Source: a virus. From it: a stretch of DNA of 42,391 nucleotides. Positions within the stretch are counted from its first letter, which is position 1. Each line of letters opens with the position of its first letter. Location: positions 1-42,391 of the IMG/VR virus record IMGVR_UViG_3300044294_000109; one strand, given 5' to 3'. Position numbers and translations under genes: made by a program. Shown in pieces: positions 40,421-42,391 of this stretch. The notes below the pieces were generated by a model, which did not search any database, had not been told where the DNA came from, and saw only the letters and a program-made list of their open reading frames with translations.

Positions 40421-41406
40421 TTTAATTGTAAAGCAACTTTTTTAACGAGTGACTCAATGTCAGTATTTGGTTCCCAACCCAAAATATCTTTGGCTTTTTG
40501 CCAAGAACCCTTAGAGTATCTAATCGTTTCTTTGGCAACGATTTCTTTGTTTAGAGGATATTGACCTTCGAACATTTTTGGATAACGACTCCAAAGTTCT
40601 TGTGCTGGTTTGTGTTCAAGTCCAAGATGTTGACATTCAAGTGCTTCTGCAACCCAAGTAGAAAGTTGATTGACACTTACGGTCACACCAGTGCAAACAT
40701 TAAAAACATCATTAGGTTGTTTCTGCAAACAAAGTTCCAGCATAGAAACAACATCATTTACCCAAATAAAATCTCTAACCTGCTCACCATCTCCACTCAA
40801 AACAGGAGCAATTCCTTTTTTCAACTCTCTTACTACAAAGTTTAAGAGTGGTGGATTGGGACGAGTTTGATCTCCATCTGGACCAAACACATTAAAAAAT
40901 CGAAGAACTGTAATCTTACTGCCGTAATTTTCACGATAAGACTCAATCAGATCTTCTGCCATCTTTTTGGATAGAGAATAATATAACCGAGGATTGACTT
41001 CTAGATCTTCGGTAAAAATATCCGCATCTGTGTTTTCATAAACAGCACTTGTGCTGGCAAAAATAACATGAGGAATATTATACTTCCTTGCAAACTCTAA
41101 AACATTTGCAGTTCCCGAAACATTAATACGGAGTGTTTCCAAGGGATTGCTTTCACAATCAGGCAGAGAAGTAATAGCAGCAAGATGGATGATAGCATCG
41201 TATTTCTTTCCACACCATTCATACAAAGCCTCAGTTGCAATATCAACGTGGAAAAATGGCGCGATAACGTTTCCATTGACTGTTAAGTTAGAAACATATC
41301 CATTTCTAAGGTTATCACAAAGAACCAATTCATGACCTTTTTCGATTAAAAGTTTTGAAAGACCAGAACCAATCTGCCCAGCAGATCCCGTAATCATTAT
41401 TTTCAT
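40417..41406 (-). CDS. NAD-dependent sugar epimerase (GalE-like)
   Basis: 329 aa. NAD site ITGSAGQIGSGLSKLL, catalytic FASTSAVYEN and YYSLSKKMAEDLI (Y-x-x-x-K), and substrate region FFNVFGPDGDQTRPN. Extended SDR of the UDP-glucose 4-epimerase type. It differs from the other SDR (32018-32932), so two sugar conversions are encoded. Confidence 0.8.
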   Translation of the reverse strand: MKIMITGSAGQIGSGLSKLLIEKGHELVLCDNLRNGYVSNLTVNGNVIAPFFHVDIATEALYEWCGKKYDAIIHLAAITSLPDCESNPLETLRINVSGTANVLEFARKYNIPHVIFASTSAVYENTDADIFTEDLEVNPRLYYSLSKKMAEDLIESYRENYGSKITVLRFFNVFGPDGDQTRPNPPLLNFVVRELKKGIAPVLSGDGEQVRDFIWVNDVVSMLELCLQKQPNDVFNVCTGVTVSVNQLSTWVAEALECQHLGLEHKPAQELWSRYPKMFEGQYPLNKEIVAKETIRYSKGSWQKAKDILGWEPNTDIESLVKKVALQLK

Positions 41407-42391
41407 TTCAAAAATTCCCTCAAATTATTTTGATTCCTTGGAATATTTATTGCCACACAGGATGGATACGGATTACTCTTGGCAAAATCATTGATGATAA
41501 CTCTCTGGCAGTGCGGAAGGTTCATCACAATTTCATCATAAGGTATACCTTTTTCTTCTAACTCTTTAATTGTGGTATTGCGATATCTTTCTGGTCTACT
41601 TGTAGTCAAGACAATTTTAACTTTACCTGTTGAATAAAGTTCTTTTAGCACTTCAATATTATCTTCCAGAGATTCTCCTGATCCAATATATGGAGGAAAC
41701 TGATGAGAAGAATTAGTAACCAGTGTTCCATCAATATCTACAAATAAACATTTATATTGAGACTTATATTTGTTCCAAGCGTCCAAGGTTCCCCAGTCTT
41801 TAAAGTTAGAAGTTTTGAGTCCAATAAATTTTGATCCAGATAACATCATTTGAAAAATCACATCACTTACATAGCATTCATCTCTACTGCTATAAATCTG
41901 CGAATAAGTTTCAACAAATTCTCTGGCGTTAGCAAATCCATATCCACCAGAGGAAAATGTAGAGCTAATGACACGTTTTTCTACGATATTTGTAAGAACT
42001 CCATTAATATCAAGTTGAATGTAACTCTTTGATCTTGCATTGATATCATCCATATCGTTTAGATCAAAATATGCAACCTGATTGTCTTCACTATAAATTT
42101 TACATTCATAGTATCCATCAGAATCTTTGATAAAGACAAATCCTTCAATATTCTTTTTTTCAATCAATTTACAAACCGTTTCCGACTGGGAAGATGTTTG
42201 CTCGTGCAGAAATACAATTTCAGATTTATCTTTGATCCCATACATATCAAGTTCCTCTAAGAATCCAGACTCAAACTTATACTTAGTCTGATGTTCTTGA
42301 AGAGCAACAAAATATATTTTATCAAAAAATTCTAAGTTTAATCCTAGAATAGAAGCAATCCCCATGAATGTATTTGTCATTGGATGAGATA
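41403..42391 (-). CDS. Sugar nucleotidyltransferase-HAD fusion (5' end outside window)
   Basis: The frame continues past the window edge; the ATG at 42380 is preceded by in-frame SHP and is probably internal. Visible residues 1-220 resemble the middle and C-terminal part of GT-A-type nucleotidyltransferases (IYFVALQEHQTKYKFESGFL, NGVLTNIVEKRVISSTFSSG). Residues 225-325 are a HAD phosphatase: KCLFVDIDGTLVTNSS, IVLTTSRPERYRNTTIKEL and RVIINDFAKSNPYP. The HAD part resembles the broken 115-aa HAD gene at 39322-39674. Confidence 0.7.
   Translation of the reverse strand, partial: SHPMTNTFMGIASILGLNLEFFDKIYFVALQEHQTKYKFESGFLEELDMYGIKDKSEIVFLHEQTSSQSETVCKLIEKKNIEGFVFIKDSDGYYECKIYSEDNQVAYFDLNDMDDINARSKSYIQLDINGVLTNIVEKRVISSTFSSGGYGFANAREFVETYSQIYSSRDECYVSDVIFQMMLSGSKFIGLKTSNFKDWGTLDAWNKYKSQYKCLFVDIDGTLVTNSSHQFPPYIGSGESLEDNIEVLKELYSTGKVKIVLTTSRPERYRNTTIKELEEKGIPYDEIVMNLPHCQRVIINDFAKSNPYPSCVAINIPRNQNNLREFLK

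Overview
The window looks like part of a T4-like cyanomyovirus genome (a phage of marine Synechococcus or Prochlorococcus). Evidence: recognisable T4 baseplate, tail and replication proteins (gp5, gp26, gp48, gp53, gp4, gp32, gp59, gp33) sit together with cyanophage hallmark genes (a CP12-like protein, a high-light-inducible protein, phoH, thyX, a glutaredoxin and the remnant of psbD). Base composition is AT-rich, genes are tightly packed with ATGA or TAATG overlaps, and T4-type late promoter motifs (NATAAATA) lie ahead of several genes.

Layout. (1) 1-12384, mostly minus strand: a tail/baseplate block. Read in the direction of transcription it runs: a gp54-like tube initiator, gp26, a 61-aa gp51-like ORF reachable from gp26 by a -1 frameshift, two giant paralogous tape-measure-like proteins (1052 and 1294 aa), a gp27-like hub, a 70-aa CP12-like protein and gp5 (cut by the window edge). 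A two-gene plus-strand cassette with its own terminator interrupts the block at 11138-11552. (2) 12421-14753, plus strand: gp4, an unknown protein, gp48 and gp53. (3) 14754-24317, minus strand: gp32, a DUF1825-like protein, gp59, gp33, a PD-(D/E)XK exonuclease, PhoH, ThyX, then about twenty small, tightly overlapping proteins including glutaredoxin, an HNH endonuclease and a run of tiny membrane proteins. (4) 24428-27771: a RimK-type ATP-grasp ligase with a secreted partner, a psbD 3' remnant that keeps a promoter and a terminator, a plus-strand gene that appears frameshifted, two conserved unknowns and hli. (5) 27772-42391, minus strand: a glycan cluster with GHMP heptose kinase, nucleotidyltransferase, NDP-sugar epimerase/dehydratases, cupin isomerase, three methyltransferases, about eight glycosyltransferases and HAD phosphatase domains, ending in a terminator at 27738-27765.

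How it fits together. Region 1-2 builds the tail and baseplate. Region 3 supplies ssDNA binding, helicase loading, late transcription, nucleotide synthesis and recombination nuclease functions. CP12, hli and the former psbD are host-photosynthesis/carbon genes. The glycan cluster has the enzymes expected for a GDP-linked, possibly deoxygenated and methylated, heptose or related sugar, plus transferases to place it on a surface glycan; whether the target is the host LPS or the virion cannot be decided from sequence.

Most unusual: a perfect T-TTT-TTC slippery heptamer joining gp26 to the 61-aa ORF; a psbD relic still framed by promoter and terminator; CP12 encoded inside the baseplate block; a 440-bp module shared by two neighbouring giant genes; and reading frames broken by 8-bp and 5-bp tandem duplications.
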